Positions 33,988 to 44,200 of a stretch of 54,899 bases of DNA are shown in pieces. Origin of the DNA: Oscillospiraceae bacterium (GTDB lineage Bacteria; Bacillota; Clostridia; Oscillospirales; Acutalibacteraceae); NCBI GenBank assembly GCA_009777055.1, contig WRMQ01000005.1, forward strand, positions 1 through 54,899. Direction: 5' to 3'. Numbering within the stretch: position 1 is the first letter of the stretch; each line of letters starts with the position of its first letter. The notes beneath the pieces are model-generated. The model did not search any database. It was not told the origin of the DNA and saw only the letters and a program-made list of their open reading frames with translations. Made by a program: the position numbers and the translations under genes.

Positions 33988-34008
33988 CTGATCATCTCCT
34001 TGATTTCT

Positions 34009-34037
34009 ATTATAAACGAAACAAAGAGAGAAATCAA
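34009..34037 (-). promoter_or_regulatory. Promoter of the second DUF4143 gene
   Basis: On the minus strand, TTGATT (34032-34037), 17-nt spacer, TATAAT (34009-34014), 22 nt upstream of the start codon at 33987. Confidence 0.7.
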
Positions 34038-34071
34038 GAAATATTTCGGTTATAACTGAAAATTATTTTTG

Positions 34072-34100
34072 TTGAAAACCTGCTTTGCCATTCGTATAGA
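34072..34100 (+). promoter_or_regulatory. Promoter for the unknown gene at 34129
   Basis: TTGAAA (34072-34077), 17-nt spacer, TATAGA (34095-34100), divergent from the promoter at 34009-34037. Good -35, fair -10. Confidence 0.55.
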
Positions 34101-34128
34101 ATACAAAAAGCACAGGAGGTATTCAGCT

Positions 34129-34818
34129 ATGGTAACATTTTTCGCCGCCGCCGGGCGCTACGAGCTGCGCCGCACCCCGGAAGGGCAGTACCCCGTGGTC
34201 ATTTTACACGACGAGGAGCACGTCCTGGATATCCAGGAAATGATCCTCTGGTCCAGCGCGATGTGGTCGGTTCTGACCTATGACGAGCTGCTGCGGGAAT
34301 TTGCCCGCAAGGAGCGCGAGGCCCATGTGCTCGGCGACGTCAGCTTCGACGGCTACCTGAAGCGGTTAATGCAACGCGGCCTGATCGTTTCGGGCAGGGG
34401 CTACACCGCCGCGGAAGCGCTGTACGCCTTGGTTGCGAAGCTCCGTGTGTTCCCGCTGCGCGAGGGGCTGCCGGTCAAGCTGGCGGCGTTCATCCACCTG
34501 ACCTTCGAGCGGAAACTGCCTCTGGCGGTCACTCGCAAAATCTTCGCGCCGCCACGGATGACGCCGTTGGAACAGCAAGTCTTCGCGTTGAGCGAGCAGG
34601 CTTTGCTGACCGCGGAGGAGCTGATCCGCCTGGTAGACGGCCAGATCATGGACATTTCCACCGAGCATAAGCTGCTGGCGGCTTTGTATCCCGACGGCCC
34701 GCCGGTGCCGGAGGTGGGCGTCAATTTTGATTACGCGCTGTCCCCGAACCGGCTGAAGGTCACGGAAGCAGTCGTAAATCTTTATCTGCAAAAACGAATT
34801 CTACTTGAGCCTATCTGA
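34129..34818 (+). CDS. Hypothetical soluble protein (229 aa)
   Basis: Not recognised. The start is set by CAGGAGG at 34112-34118. There is no signal peptide or membrane segment. The sequence is helical with winged-helix-like stretches (MWSVLTYDELLREFARKE, GYLKRLMQRGLIVSGRGYTAAEAL at about 60-105), and a second similar pattern (SEQALLTAEELIRLVDGQI). It may be a transcription regulator. It forms a two-gene unit with the following membrane protein, 14 bp away. Confidence 0.6.
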   Translation: MVTFFAAAGRYELRRTPEGQYPVVILHDEEHVLDIQEMILWSSAMWSVLTYDELLREFARKEREAHVLGDVSFDGYLKRLMQRGLIVSGRGYTAAEALYALVAKLRVFPLREGLPVKLAAFIHLTFERKLPLAVTRKIFAPPRMTPLEQQVFALSEQALLTAEELIRLVDGQIMDISTEHKLLAALYPDGPPVPEVGVNFDYALSPNRLKVTEAVVNLYLQKRILLEPI

Positions 34819-34832
34819 AAGGAATGATTTTC

Positions 34833-35315
34833 TTGCTAAAACAAATCCCCGCGCCGCTGCTGCGCAAGATTGTGATTACCGCGGCGATCGGTATCGGCTG
34901 CACTGTTTTCGGCCTGGCCTACTGGATCGCCGCGAAGGACCGCATCCTATTGTTCCTCAGCCTGGCGCTGCTGATTGCCTGCCTGTACCGCGCATGGTCG
35001 CTGTATCAGCTTGCCGCAAAGCGAAATTACAAAGTGCTGGAGGGCGTTTGCGTTGACGTCACCGGCCGGTTGGCCGGGAAAACGAAAGAGATCCGACTAC
35101 TGGACGATTCGGACAAGGAGCACAGCCTGCGCCTGCCGAAAAATTGCGGCTTGAAGCTTGGCAGACGGTACAGGCTGTACTTCGACAAGCGCAGCCAGCA
35201 CGAAACCGGCAACGGATTCCTGGACGCCGCGCTGGCGGCCAACGGGTTCCTGGGCTATGAGGAGGCCGCCCCGGCGGACACAGCCCCGGAAGAAACAAGC
35301 GCCCCCGAGGAATAA
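34833..35315 (+). CDS. Two-helix membrane protein (160 aa)
   Basis: Not recognised. Two adjacent transmembrane helices (about 12-30 and 36-55) are followed by a basic, beta-rich cytoplasmic or extracellular domain (VLEGVCVDVTGRLAGKTKEIRLL, LRLPKNCGLKLGRRYRLYFD) and an acidic Pro-rich tail ending in TSAPEE. I chose TTG at 34833 because AAAGGA ends just before ATG 34824, too close for that codon; ATG 34824 would add three residues. A strong terminator follows. Confidence 0.55.
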   Translation: MLKQIPAPLLRKIVITAAIGIGCTVFGLAYWIAAKDRILLFLSLALLIACLYRAWSLYQLAAKRNYKVLEGVCVDVTGRLAGKTKEIRLLDDSDKEHSLRLPKNCGLKLGRRYRLYFDKRSQHETGNGFLDAALAANGFLGYEEAAPADTAPEETSAPEE

Positions 35316-35318
35316 GGC

Positions 35319-35363
35319 GAACCTGCGAATGCTTCACGGCGTTCGCAGGTTCTTTCTTTTTTT
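35319..35363 (+). terminator. Rho-independent terminator
   Basis: GAACCTGCGAA (35319-35329) pairs perfectly with TTCGCAGGTTC (35342-35352), followed by TTTCTTTTTTT. It ends the unit 34129-35315. Confidence 0.85.
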
Positions 35364-35380
35364 ATGATGACTTCCCGCAA

Positions 35381-35409
35381 TTGACGGCACAGGCCCGCTA
35401 TGCTAAAAT
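35381..35409 (+). promoter_or_regulatory. Promoter into the recombinase region
   Basis: TTGACG (35381-35386), 17-nt spacer, TAAAAT (35404-35409). It reads toward the second recombinase gene through about 340 bp of non-coding sequence containing several stem-loops (GCGGAAA/TTTCCGC, TTTCAA/TTGAAA). Confidence 0.6.
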
Positions 35410-35532
35410 GATGCATTGCCCTGCGCGGAAAGTTTCATAATTTCCGCACATTCGCGAAAACTGCCTGCCGGAGAAGGTCCCCCGGAGGCGAAATCCTTTC
35501 AAACAATTGAAAAATCCGGAGGGTTCGAGCCC

Positions 35533-35562
35533 ATTCTAACAGTGCGCAAGCGGGTTTGTCAA
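35533..35562 (-). promoter_or_regulatory. Minus-strand promoter inside the recombinase-flanked segment
   Basis: On the minus strand, TTGACA (35557-35562), 18-nt spacer, TAGAAT (35533-35538) with an extended TG. It reads away from the recombinase and away from the surface-protein genes, toward the left inverted repeat. No convincing gene lies downstream of it in this orientation. Confidence 0.6.
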
Positions 35563-35747
35563 TTAGATGGGAAGAAAAAGAAAGCGATTTAAAAGGCGAA
35601 ATTCACCCGATTCCCGGATGTTGACAGAGCCGCGGAAATATGTTTGGGAATTTAAACCGCGGCGCTGGGAAAAGTTGCGATTTGATGTGCTGAATTATAA
35701 ACCGTCAAATAAGCCGTCGTAAAAAGCGGAAGGAAAGGGGTTTTTGC

Positions 35748-36884
35748 ATGGCCAGACGCGGTGAAAATATCTACCACAGGAAGGACGGGCGCTGGGAGGG
35801 CCGGTATATCAAGGGCCGCAGGCCCGACGGCAAGGCGCTGTTCGGCTCCGTCTACGGGCGCACGTACAGCGAGGCAAAAAACAAGCTGATCCCGCTGAAG
35901 GCCGCGCATTGCGGCCCGCGCCCGGCCGGGAGCACCGCGCCGTTCCGGGAGCACCTGCTGGCGCACCTGGCGCAAAAGGGGGCAAGCCATATCAAGGCGT
36001 CGTCGCTGAGCAGCTACCACAGGATCGTGCACAACCATCTTTTGCCCGGGCTGGGGACGTACCCGGCGCACCAGCTCACGCCGGGGCACGTAACGTGCTT
36101 CCTGGACGGCCTGCGCGGGTCCGGCCTGAGCGGCGGCACGGTTTTGAACATATTCCGCTTCCTCGCGGGCGTGACGAAGCAGGCCGCGCGGTCGGGCGCG
36201 ATGGCGGGGGACGTCTGCGAAGGGATTTCATTGCCGCGGCCGAAACGCAAGAAGGTCAGCGCGCTGTCGCGCGGGCAGCAGGAAGCCGTGGAAAAGGCGG
36301 CGCTGGCGGCGATCCGGGGCAGCGGCTCCGCCCTTGGGCTGGACGTCATGATCGCGCTGAACACAGGCATGCGCGTGGGCGAAATCTGCGCGCTGCGCTG
36401 GGGCGACGTGGACCTTGAAAGCGGCGTAATCCACGTCAGCCATACGCTCCAGCGCTTGAGCCTTTACGGGCAGGGAGCGAAGGCCGGGCCTCAAACGGCT
36501 ATCGTGATGGACGCGCCGAAAAGCGAAGCCTCCGAGCGGGACATCCCGGTCAACACCCTGCTTCTGCGGCTGCTGCGTGCAAAACGGCAGCGCGCCGGGG
36601 GCGAATTCGTGATGGAGGGGCGGCGCGGGCCGGTGGAGCCCCGTGTGCTGCAATACCGCTTCGGCAAGCTGCTGGAACGGGCGCGGCTGCCCCATTTTGG
36701 CTACCACGCGCTGCGGCACAGCTTCGCCACGCGCTGCGCGGAGCTCCACGTGGACACGGCGACCATCAGCAGGCTGCTGGGCCATTCCTCCATCAGGACG
36801 GCGGAGGAAACCTACGTCCATTCCCTGATGGAGCAGCGCTTCAAGGCTGTCTACAAGCTCGACGAGCTGGCGTTGGCGGCGTAG
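35748..36884 (+). CDS. Second tyrosine recombinase (378 aa)
   Basis: A site-specific recombinase of the phage integrase family. The N-terminal arm-binding domain is GENIYHRKDGRWEGRYIKGR; the core-binding helical domain covers about 65-155. Catalytic residues are intact: R209 (GMRVGE), H320-A-L-R323-H324, LGHSS and Y356 (ETYVHS). GGAAAGGGG precedes the ATG. It is unrelated in detail to the integrase at 4212. Inverted 15-bp and direct 12-bp repeats flank it, and it sits at the boundary of the surface-protein island, so it could be an invertase for that island or the integrase of a separate element. Confidence 0.92.
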   Translation: MARRGENIYHRKDGRWEGRYIKGRRPDGKALFGSVYGRTYSEAKNKLIPLKAAHCGPRPAGSTAPFREHLLAHLAQKGASHIKASSLSSYHRIVHNHLLPGLGTYPAHQLTPGHVTCFLDGLRGSGLSGGTVLNIFRFLAGVTKQAARSGAMAGDVCEGISLPRPKRKKVSALSRGQQEAVEKAALAAIRGSGSALGLDVMIALNTGMRVGEICALRWGDVDLESGVIHVSHTLQRLSLYGQGAKAGPQTAIVMDAPKSEASERDIPVNTLLLRLLRAKRQRAGGEFVMEGRRGPVEPRVLQYRFGKLLERARLPHFGYHALRHSFATRCAELHVDTATISRLLGHSSIRTAEETYVHSLMEQRFKAVYKLDELALAA

Positions 36885-36950
36885 TTGCCTCCAATAATTT
36901 TCCGGGCGGCAAGGAGCCGCCTGCTTTGCCATGCCAAAAATACGAACAAG

Positions 36951-36997
36951 CGGCCGGGGACCCTTGAAAGCCCGCGGCTGCGCCGGTTTTTATTTTT
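36951..36997 (+). terminator. Probable terminator after second recombinase
   Basis: A GC-rich interrupted stem (GCGGCCGGG with CCCGCGGCTGC) is followed by GGTTTTTATTTTTG. The stem is imperfect. The rest of 36885-37255 contains the CCGTC repeats, the right inverted repeat and a CAGCGG/CCGCTG stem near 37139-37184, but no gene I can support. Confidence 0.4.
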
Positions 36998-37255
36998 GCG
37001 CGGCACATTGCAAAAAAATAAGCCGTCACGCAAGCCGTCAGGGCGTGTGCGAACCCCTTTGGTATAGCGGGTTGCGCGCCGTGTCACGCGAATGTGCGGA
37101 ACTCGCGAAACGCAGGCAGCTATGCCAGTATACACAACAGCGGCAGTGAAAGTCAAATGAAGTATACCGCTTTAAGCCGCTGACAGGTCAAGTGGTATTT
37201 TCAATCTTTCCAATACGGCGCAAGTCAACAGGACGCTGAAAGAAAAGGAAGAGCT

Positions 37256-37606
37256 ATGGATAATATGCAGGGCTTCGCCTATCAACAGCAATACGTCTAT
37301 CCGCCCCAACAAAACGCGTGGCAATATCAGGCTGTCCAACAGCAGCCGTTTGACGCGCCGGATGACTGCGGTTGGGACGCGTTGCTTGAGCAAATCGGCA
37401 GCACAACCGACGCGCCGCCTCCCCAGGCCCAACGCGAACCCCCGGCCGAGGCCGCAACTATCACGAAGCAACAGCTGCGCTCACTCAACCGCAGGCACCT
37501 GTTGATCATGGTCTGCAATCTGCAAGAAAGGCTGCGACAGGAAATACGGGAAAAAGAACGGATGCTCCTGGCGTACCAGGCGGGCTCTTCGCAAGGACGG
37601 CAGTAA
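37256..37606 (+). CDS. Short coiled-coil protein, cassette copy A (116 aa)
   Basis: First gene of a three-gene cassette. The N-terminal 65 residues are Gln/Tyr/Pro-rich and disordered (YQQQYVYPPQQNAWQYQ). The C-terminal 45 residues are a charged coiled coil, TKQQLRSLNRRHLL then RLRQEIREKERMLLA. That C-terminus is paralogous to the protein at 52525 (ITEKQLRALSKKHLL, RREKEFLLRA). No known family. AAAGGAAGAG precedes the ATG. It may regulate, or act as scaffold for, the signal peptidase and surface protein that follow; the position is the same in both cassette copies. Confidence 0.7.
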   Translation: MDNMQGFAYQQQYVYPPQQNAWQYQAVQQQPFDAPDDCGWDALLEQIGSTTDAPPPQAQREPPAEAATITKQQLRSLNRRHLLIMVCNLQERLRQEIREKERMLLAYQAGSSQGRQ

Positions 37607-37640
37607 TCAGGCCGTTAAAAAAACAAAGAGGACGTTAAAA

Positions 37641-38240
37641 ATGAAACAGAACGTGCGTAAACAAGCCGGCGCCTTTGGGTATCCGACCGTGGAAATACTT
37701 CGCGGCGAAATCGCGCGCTGCGAACGGATGGCGTCTTACGGACGATTGGCAGGCGGCATTTTGGCAGCTATCCTGGCGGCTGCGGCCGCGGTTATTCTAG
37801 TGACGAACCTTTGGGTTTCGGTGCTGCGGGTCGACGGCTCCAGCATGAACCCGCTGCTGCAGACAGACGGGATCGTTCTGGCCGTGAAAAGCGAGACTGT
37901 CGAGAAGACAGACGTCATCGCCTTTACCCGCGACAATCAGCTCCACATCAAGCGCGTGATCGCCACGGCGGGCGACCGGGTGGACATCGACAGCGGGGGC
38001 ATCGTATCCGTCAACGGACGGCCCTTGGACGAACCGTATATCACACAGCCCAGCCTGGGCAGCTGCGATATCGAGTTCCCATACACAATCCCATCCGGGA
38101 CTGTGTTCGTTTTGGGCGACAACCGCGCGGACAGCATAGACAGCCGCGACAGCCGCTTCGGGCCGGTGAGCAGGGAGCAGCTCGCGGGGAAGGTCAGGTT
38201 CAGCATATGGCCGCTCTCACGGCTCGGAAGTATTGCATAA
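37641..38240 (+). CDS. Signal peptidase I, cassette copy A (199 aa)
   Basis: A membrane serine protease that removes signal peptides. One transmembrane helix (about 35-58) precedes the S26 catalytic domain. The Ser-Lys dyad is intact: S68 (D-G-S-S68-M-N-P) and K104 (HIKRVIA). FVLGDNR and SxDSRxxGPV (box E) follow. It is the bacterial (P-type) form, having Lys rather than the His of SipW. It is paralogous to the one at 52804 over its full length. Placement directly before a giant surface protein with an unusual leader suggests a dedicated processing role, as for pilus-island signal peptidases in streptococci. An ATG start follows AGAGGACG. Confidence 0.9.
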   Translation: MKQNVRKQAGAFGYPTVEILRGEIARCERMASYGRLAGGILAAILAAAAAVILVTNLWVSVLRVDGSSMNPLLQTDGIVLAVKSETVEKTDVIAFTRDNQLHIKRVIATAGDRVDIDSGGIVSVNGRPLDEPYITQPSLGSCDIEFPYTIPSGTVFVLGDNRADSIDSRDSRFGPVSREQLAGKVRFSIWPLSRLGSIA

Positions 38241-38263
38241 AAAACATAGGACGGTGCGGAAGA

Positions 38264-41200
38264 ATGAAGAGGAATGATACGGTCATGGGGAAAATTTTAG
38301 CGGACAAACGGCGCGGGAAGATCGCTTTGGCTGTCTTTGCGCCGCTGCTGGCTGCTGTGGTCGTGCTCACGGGCATATTGTCCTTGCTGCCCGCGTTGAC
38401 GGCCGGGCCCGTAACCGTGGCCGACGTCATATGGAACTACCCCACCGCCTATGAAGAGGACGAGGTGGCGCAATACGGCCAGGAGGGGCGGGTCACGTCC
38501 ATGTCGGCCTGGACCTCGTGGGCGCTGGACCACCCTGGAACTGACCCCATCCTCTTCACACCGGGCACATCCGGCACCGACCCAAGGCTGCCGGACGACG
38601 ACGTTATCTACACGCCGACAGGCATCGGCGGTTACGCGCCGGTATACGGCCACGGCACAAAGACGCAGGACCTGCTCCCCCGCGACAAAAACAGAGGCGA
38701 GCGCCATGTCGTCAAGTCGGACTGGAGGGATGAGAACAACTTCGCCGTACTCGCGCCGGACAACCAGTTCGCGGTTGCCGACCCGGCGACGGGCAACCTG
38801 AAATGGCCCGACGTCTACCGCAATCTGAAATTTTACGGCTACGACAAAACAGCCGGCACCTTCGACTTCTGGTACGCGGAGGCGCTGCTGCGCTGCGTGG
38901 AGGTTACCTTCGATATTATACCGGACGACATGGATTACACCAGAAAATGGGCTGTGGGCACGTTTATCAACGGCGCCATGTCCAGCATTTCTTCCAAATA
39001 CACCGGCTATGCCATTGTCATCTCCTGCCCCGGCAGCAACGACCCCAACATCCCCGCCCCCGCCAAAATGGAGCTGGTCTGGATCGACGGCTGGAAGCCG
39101 GACGACGAATATTTCGACGTCCGCGGCGAGTTCGTCAAGAAATGCGTCCCGGTCATGACCATCGCCACCGGCATTACGGGCGCGCCTGACCAGGTCTACC
39201 GGTTCCAGATGCTGCGCAACACGACCACAGGGCAATTCAAGCTGTTTATGGCGGCTCCCTTAAGCGGCAAGGCGCAGCTGATCGTCGATATGCAGAACCC
39301 GAAGAATCTCAACAAAAGCGGCAATATCACACCGAACAGCTACTGCGGCTTCGGCGCTTTCACCGGCTATTACACCGGACCCGCGCCCGCTGTGCTTTCG
39401 ATCATGAAGTTCGAGCGCATCCGTTTTTTGCGTGAATCCACCATGAAGCCGGTGACGACCCATGCTACCGTGAAATTTCTGGACGTCAGCAACAGGAGCA
39501 ATGTGATCGCGACAGAGCAGACCAAGCCCATCCTTTCCAGCATCAACGCCATGTTCCTTTCCGGCGGGACTTTTAACGACAACGTAAACTGGGGTGTCTC
39601 CGGCGACAGATACAGGATCACGCCGCCTAAAACCATCACCGACGGCGGCGACGTCTGGAACTACGTGGGCTCCAACCGGCACCCCACCTACCCTGACCCC
39701 CAAATCCCGCTGGATATGCTTACCTACGGCGCGGTCCCCGACGACAATATTACCGAGCTTTACTATAAAAAAGAGGTTCCGCCCGAGCCGCCCGAGCCGC
39801 CGGGGCCGGGCGACCCCCCGCTTCCTCCCGACCCCTTCACGCTGAGCAAGGACGCGGCCGGGGGCAACGGCGCCCTGCTGAACCCCGTGGAAATCAACGC
39901 GGGCAGCACCATAGACTACACCCTCAACCTGACAAACCCCCGCGCGGCACAAAACGCGCCGGCACAGCCCGGCGACCCGGGCGAGCCTGAGGGGCTTGTG
40001 TTTACGGAGATATGGGCCGGCAACAACCACGAGGCCATAGCAAAGGGCTCGGACGGTAAGTTTTACAGCTGGGGGCGGAACAACCTCGGCCAGCTGGGCC
40101 TGGGCGACACCACAGACCGTGACACTCCCACTGAGATAACGGGCCTGAACGGAAAAAATATTACCGAGATTCATGCAGGTAATTACTTCTTCGTAGCAAA
40201 GGGAGCGGACGGGAAGTTTTACGGCTGGGGGGCGAACGACGTCGGCCAGCTGGGCCTGGGCGGTGCGATGACTCGCTACACCCCCTCCGAGATCACCGGG
40301 CTGAACGGCAAAAGCATTACCGATATTTGGGTGGGAAACAATTTTACCTTCGCGAAAGGCGCGGACGGGAAGTTTTACAGCTGGGGGAGTAACAACAACG
40401 GCCAGCTGGGCCTGGGCGATTCCGGCTCGGCGACCCACCGCTACACCCCCACCGAGGTCACCGCGCTGAGCGACAAAAACATCACCGATATTTGGGCGCC
40501 AGACTCTTTTGTCATTGCGAAAGGCATTGACGGTAAACTTTACAGCTGGGGAAGGAATAGCGCCGGACAGCTGGGCCTGGGCGATATGACGGCGCGTAAT
40601 ACTCCCACAGAGATTACAAACCTGAACGGATTAAATATCACCGACATTTGGATATCAATTTCGACACAGCCTTCCGTCGTCGCGAAAGGCGCGGACGGCA
40701 AGTTTTACGGCTGGGGAAGCAACTTCTTTAGCGAAATGGGGCAGGGCTTCAACCTTACTGCCCCCACATCATACCTTGAGCCCATCGAAATAACGGGGCT
40801 GAACGGGAAAAACATTGAGGAGGTTTATCCGGGGCGCGGCTGTTTCATCGCAAAGGGCACGAACGGCAAATTCTACGGCTGGGGACGGAACAACAACGGC
40901 CAGCTGGGCCTGGGTCCGAGCGCGTTGTCCACGATATATGAGCCCACCGAAATCACCGGTCTGAACGGGTTAAATATTTCCAAAATATACCCGGTGCTGG
41001 GAACCGCCTCATCCAGCTGTTATGGTTCTTTCTTTGCGCAAAGCACGGACGGTACATTTTACAGCTGGGGGTATAACGGCCAGGGACAGCTGGCTTTAGG
41101 CGATACGGCCAACCGCAACACACCCACCGAGGTCCCCGCGCTGAACGGCAAAAATATAACTGAGCTTTATGCTCTCGAAAGTCAAAACAACGTTGCTTCT

Positions 41201-44200
41201 GTCTTCGCCAAGGGCGCGGACGGCAAGGCGTATGTCTGGGGTTACAATCTCTACGGCCAGCTGGGCCTGGGCGACACCACAGACAGAACCACCCCCACGC
41301 TAAACCCCAACTTCTCCTTTGACGCCGGGGTGTTTACGGATATATGGCAGGGCGGGAGTTACAGCACCATCGCTTTTAATATAGCCAAAGCGGCCAACGG
41401 CAAATTTTACGCCTGGGGATCCAACAACAACGGTCAGCTGGGCCTGGGCGATACCGTAGACAGAGACGTGCCCACAGAAATCACGGCGCTGAACGGCAAA
41501 AACATTACGGATATATTGATATCCGTTCGTTCTGTGTTTGCCAAGGGCGCGGACGGCAAGTTTTATGGATGGGGTCAGAACATCAACAGCCAGCTGGCTC
41601 TGGGCGATACCGTAAACAGAGACGTGCCCACAGAGATCACGGCGCTGAACGGCAAAAATATTACCGGATTCAGACTCGTTGGCAGCTCAGGTGTATTTGC
41701 AAAAGGAGCTGACGGTAAATGGTACGGCTGGGGATTCAACTCCTCCGGATCGCTGGCTCTTGGTGATACCACACGGAGAAGCCTGCCCGAACAAATCACC
41801 GCGTTTAACGGTTTGGGCATCGTTGAGGTTGTTGCTTCCGAGTATTCTGGCATCGCCAAAGGAAATAACGGAAAATGGTACGGCTGGGGGCGTAACGACA
41901 ACGGCCACCTGGGCCTGGGGGATAACACAAACAGAGCCTGGCCTACCGAGATCACCGGACTGAACGGGTTAAATATCACAGATTTGTATTTCTCGGGCAG
42001 CAACTCAACTGAACTATCTGTTTTCGCGAAGGGGCTGGACGGAAAGGTTTACGCCTGGGGATATAACAGCAGCCTCGGGGATCTGGGCCTGGGCGATGAT
42101 CTTGGCAGGAATATACCCACTCAGATCACCGGGGTGTTACTCGGCAAAAACATTTCCGAGCTTTTCATGGGCCAATACATTTACACTAAAATCGCGAAGG
42201 ACGCGGACGGCAAGTTTTACACATGGGGCCCGTATACCGCCTCCGTCGGCTGGGGCGCACGGCTTTTGCCCGAAGAGCTAACCTCCGGCTGGAGCGGCAA
42301 GGGTATTTCAGATATTTATTTAAACAGTGACGCTAACATCTACAACGCCGCGATTATGGCAAAAAACACCAACGGACAGCTTTTCTCAATGGGGAGAGGT
42401 ACAGTGCTTGGGCTGGGGGGCGGTTCTGCCCTTTCCACCCTCACCCAGATCTCCGCGCTGGACGGGAAATTTATCACGGATCTCTGGAGCCGGAACGGCT
42501 CCTCCATCGCCAAGGACGCCGAGGGCAGATATTACAGCTGGGGATACAACGGTGCCGGCCAGCTGGGCCTGGGCGACACCGCGGACCGCAACACCCCCAC
42601 CGAGATCACCGAACTGCCGGTGCTGACGTATACCAGCGACAGCGGGCCGGCCGACACGCGGCTTGTGTTTGAGCAGATATGGAAAAGCGATTACAGGCGC
42701 AGCTTTATCGCCAAAGCCACGGACGGTAAGTATTACGGCTGGGGCTACGGCGGCGGCTATTACCTTGGCAACAACGACACGTCGGATCAATTGACCCCGG
42801 TTCACATTCCCAGCCTGGACGGCAAGGACATCGCCAAAATCGTTTTCGGCAACAAGACCACCTTTGCCGTGGGCACGGACGGTAAGCTGTATTCCGCCGG
42901 GAATACTGCCAACTCTACCGGCAGAAACGCCGTGCACGCCACGTTTATCGAGGTCGGGCAGAGCGGCAATAATCTGAACGGCAAGGCCGTTACCGATGTG
43001 TGGATCGCTATCGCTCCTACTTCATTAGACGACAGCGTCATCGTTAAAACATCAACCGGAGATTTTTATGTCTGGGGCAGTACTATTGCTCTGCTTGGCA
43101 TGGGCATTGTCTCGGCGGTTACGCCGGCGCTTAACAACAATCTGAACGGTATAACAGAAATTTATCCCTGCGGACACGCCTTCATCGCGAAGGACGCAGC
43201 CGGTAAGCTTTACGTCTGGGGCTATAACGCCATGGGTGAGCTTGGCAGGAACGGGCCCATAGACCTCTCTTTTACGGAAGTCACGCCTTTTGAGCTTACT
43301 TCCTTCGGCTTCGCGGGCAATTTATTGAACGGCAAGACCGTCACGGACGTATGGACGGCACCCGGCTACGGCGTCACAGGCGGCACCGTCATGGTCAAAA
43401 CCACGGAAAACAAAATATACAGCTGGGGGCGCGGCGCCACAGGCATTACCGGCTTCGGCGACACGACAAACCTGGCCGCGCCCAAGGAAGTCACAACGTT
43501 GTCCGGCAAAAACATCACCGATGTCTGGTTCGGGTACGGTCACGGCATAGCCAGAGGCGACGACGGCAAATTTTACAGCTGGGGCAACAACAACATGGGG
43601 CAGCTGGGCCGCGGGTCCGTCCCGTCAGGGTCGCTTCCGGGTGAAATAGACACGATGGACGACCTGGGCGTCACGGATGTATATATGGGCGACAACTTTA
43701 CGATTGTCAAAGCCGCCGGCGGCAAGTTTTACGGCTGGGGGCAGAATGACGTTTATAACCTTGGCATGAACAGCACGACGAATTTGTACTCTCCCACGGA
43801 ATTGGGACTTCTGCAAAGCAGAGGGATCATCGACCTGTGGATTTCAGGGAACGGCGTCGTTTCCCAGGCCGCCAGCGGCGACGTATGGGTCTGGGGCGAA
43901 AGCGGCAACGGCGCTTTCGGGGAGGGCAGCTCCAACACAACCTTGCAAAAGCCCACGCTGAACGCAACTTACCGCTTCGAGCCAAACTACAGCGCCTACT
44001 ACTTCATCGTAACCGACCTACTCCCTGAGAACATGACCCTGCAAATGGACGGGGACGACCCGTGGTACTCAATAAGCGGCGTGGATCCGTCCGCTCTGGG
44101 CGAGCTGTACGCGATCAAAACCACGGAGAAAGGCCAGGAGCGCATCACCTTCTACTTTACCGCACTGCCCTCGGCCACGGTCAAATTCAACTTCAAGGCC

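Larger units (their letters stand above)
35701..37039. repeat. CCGTC direct repeats flanking the second recombinase
   Basis: AAATAAGCCGTC occurs at 35707-35718 and at 37016-37027. Extra CCGTC copies lie at 35702-35706 and 37035-37039, giving a pair of sites on each side of the gene. They resemble integrase arm sites, as the TGGGGTCAAA repeats do near the first integrase. Confidence 0.55.
35442..37101. repeat. 15-bp inverted repeats flanking the second recombinase
   Basis: TTCCGCACATTCGCG (35442-35456) recurs inverted as CGCGAATGTGCGGAA (37087-37101), one on each side of the recombinase gene. With one gap region the match extends to 21 of 25 positions. The left copy also sits in a local inverted repeat TGCGCGGAAA-GTTTCATAA-TTTCCGCACA (35422-35450), shaped like a tyrosine-recombinase core site. 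A caveat is that both copies can be read as the coding start of a similar small peptide (RECAE), so they may be homologous remnants. Confidence 0.45.

Noticed and set aside
35410-35530. A riboswitch or tRNA-like RNA in the leader before the second recombinase
   Set aside because: Several small stems and a GGTTCGAGCCC stretch are present, but no full cloverleaf or known aptamer core could be matched.
37811-38263. Upstream in-frame extension of the giant RCC1 protein (about 150 codons)
   Set aside because: The extension overlaps the signal peptidase gene in another frame, is Arg/His/Gln-rich and not protein-like, and would bury the leader shared with the second cassette.
40005-43980. Regular DNA repeats that could suggest a CRISPR array
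   Set aside because: The period is about 150 bp, the repeats are coding and diverged, and there is no constant repeat with unique spacers. No CRISPR array was seen anywhere in the window.
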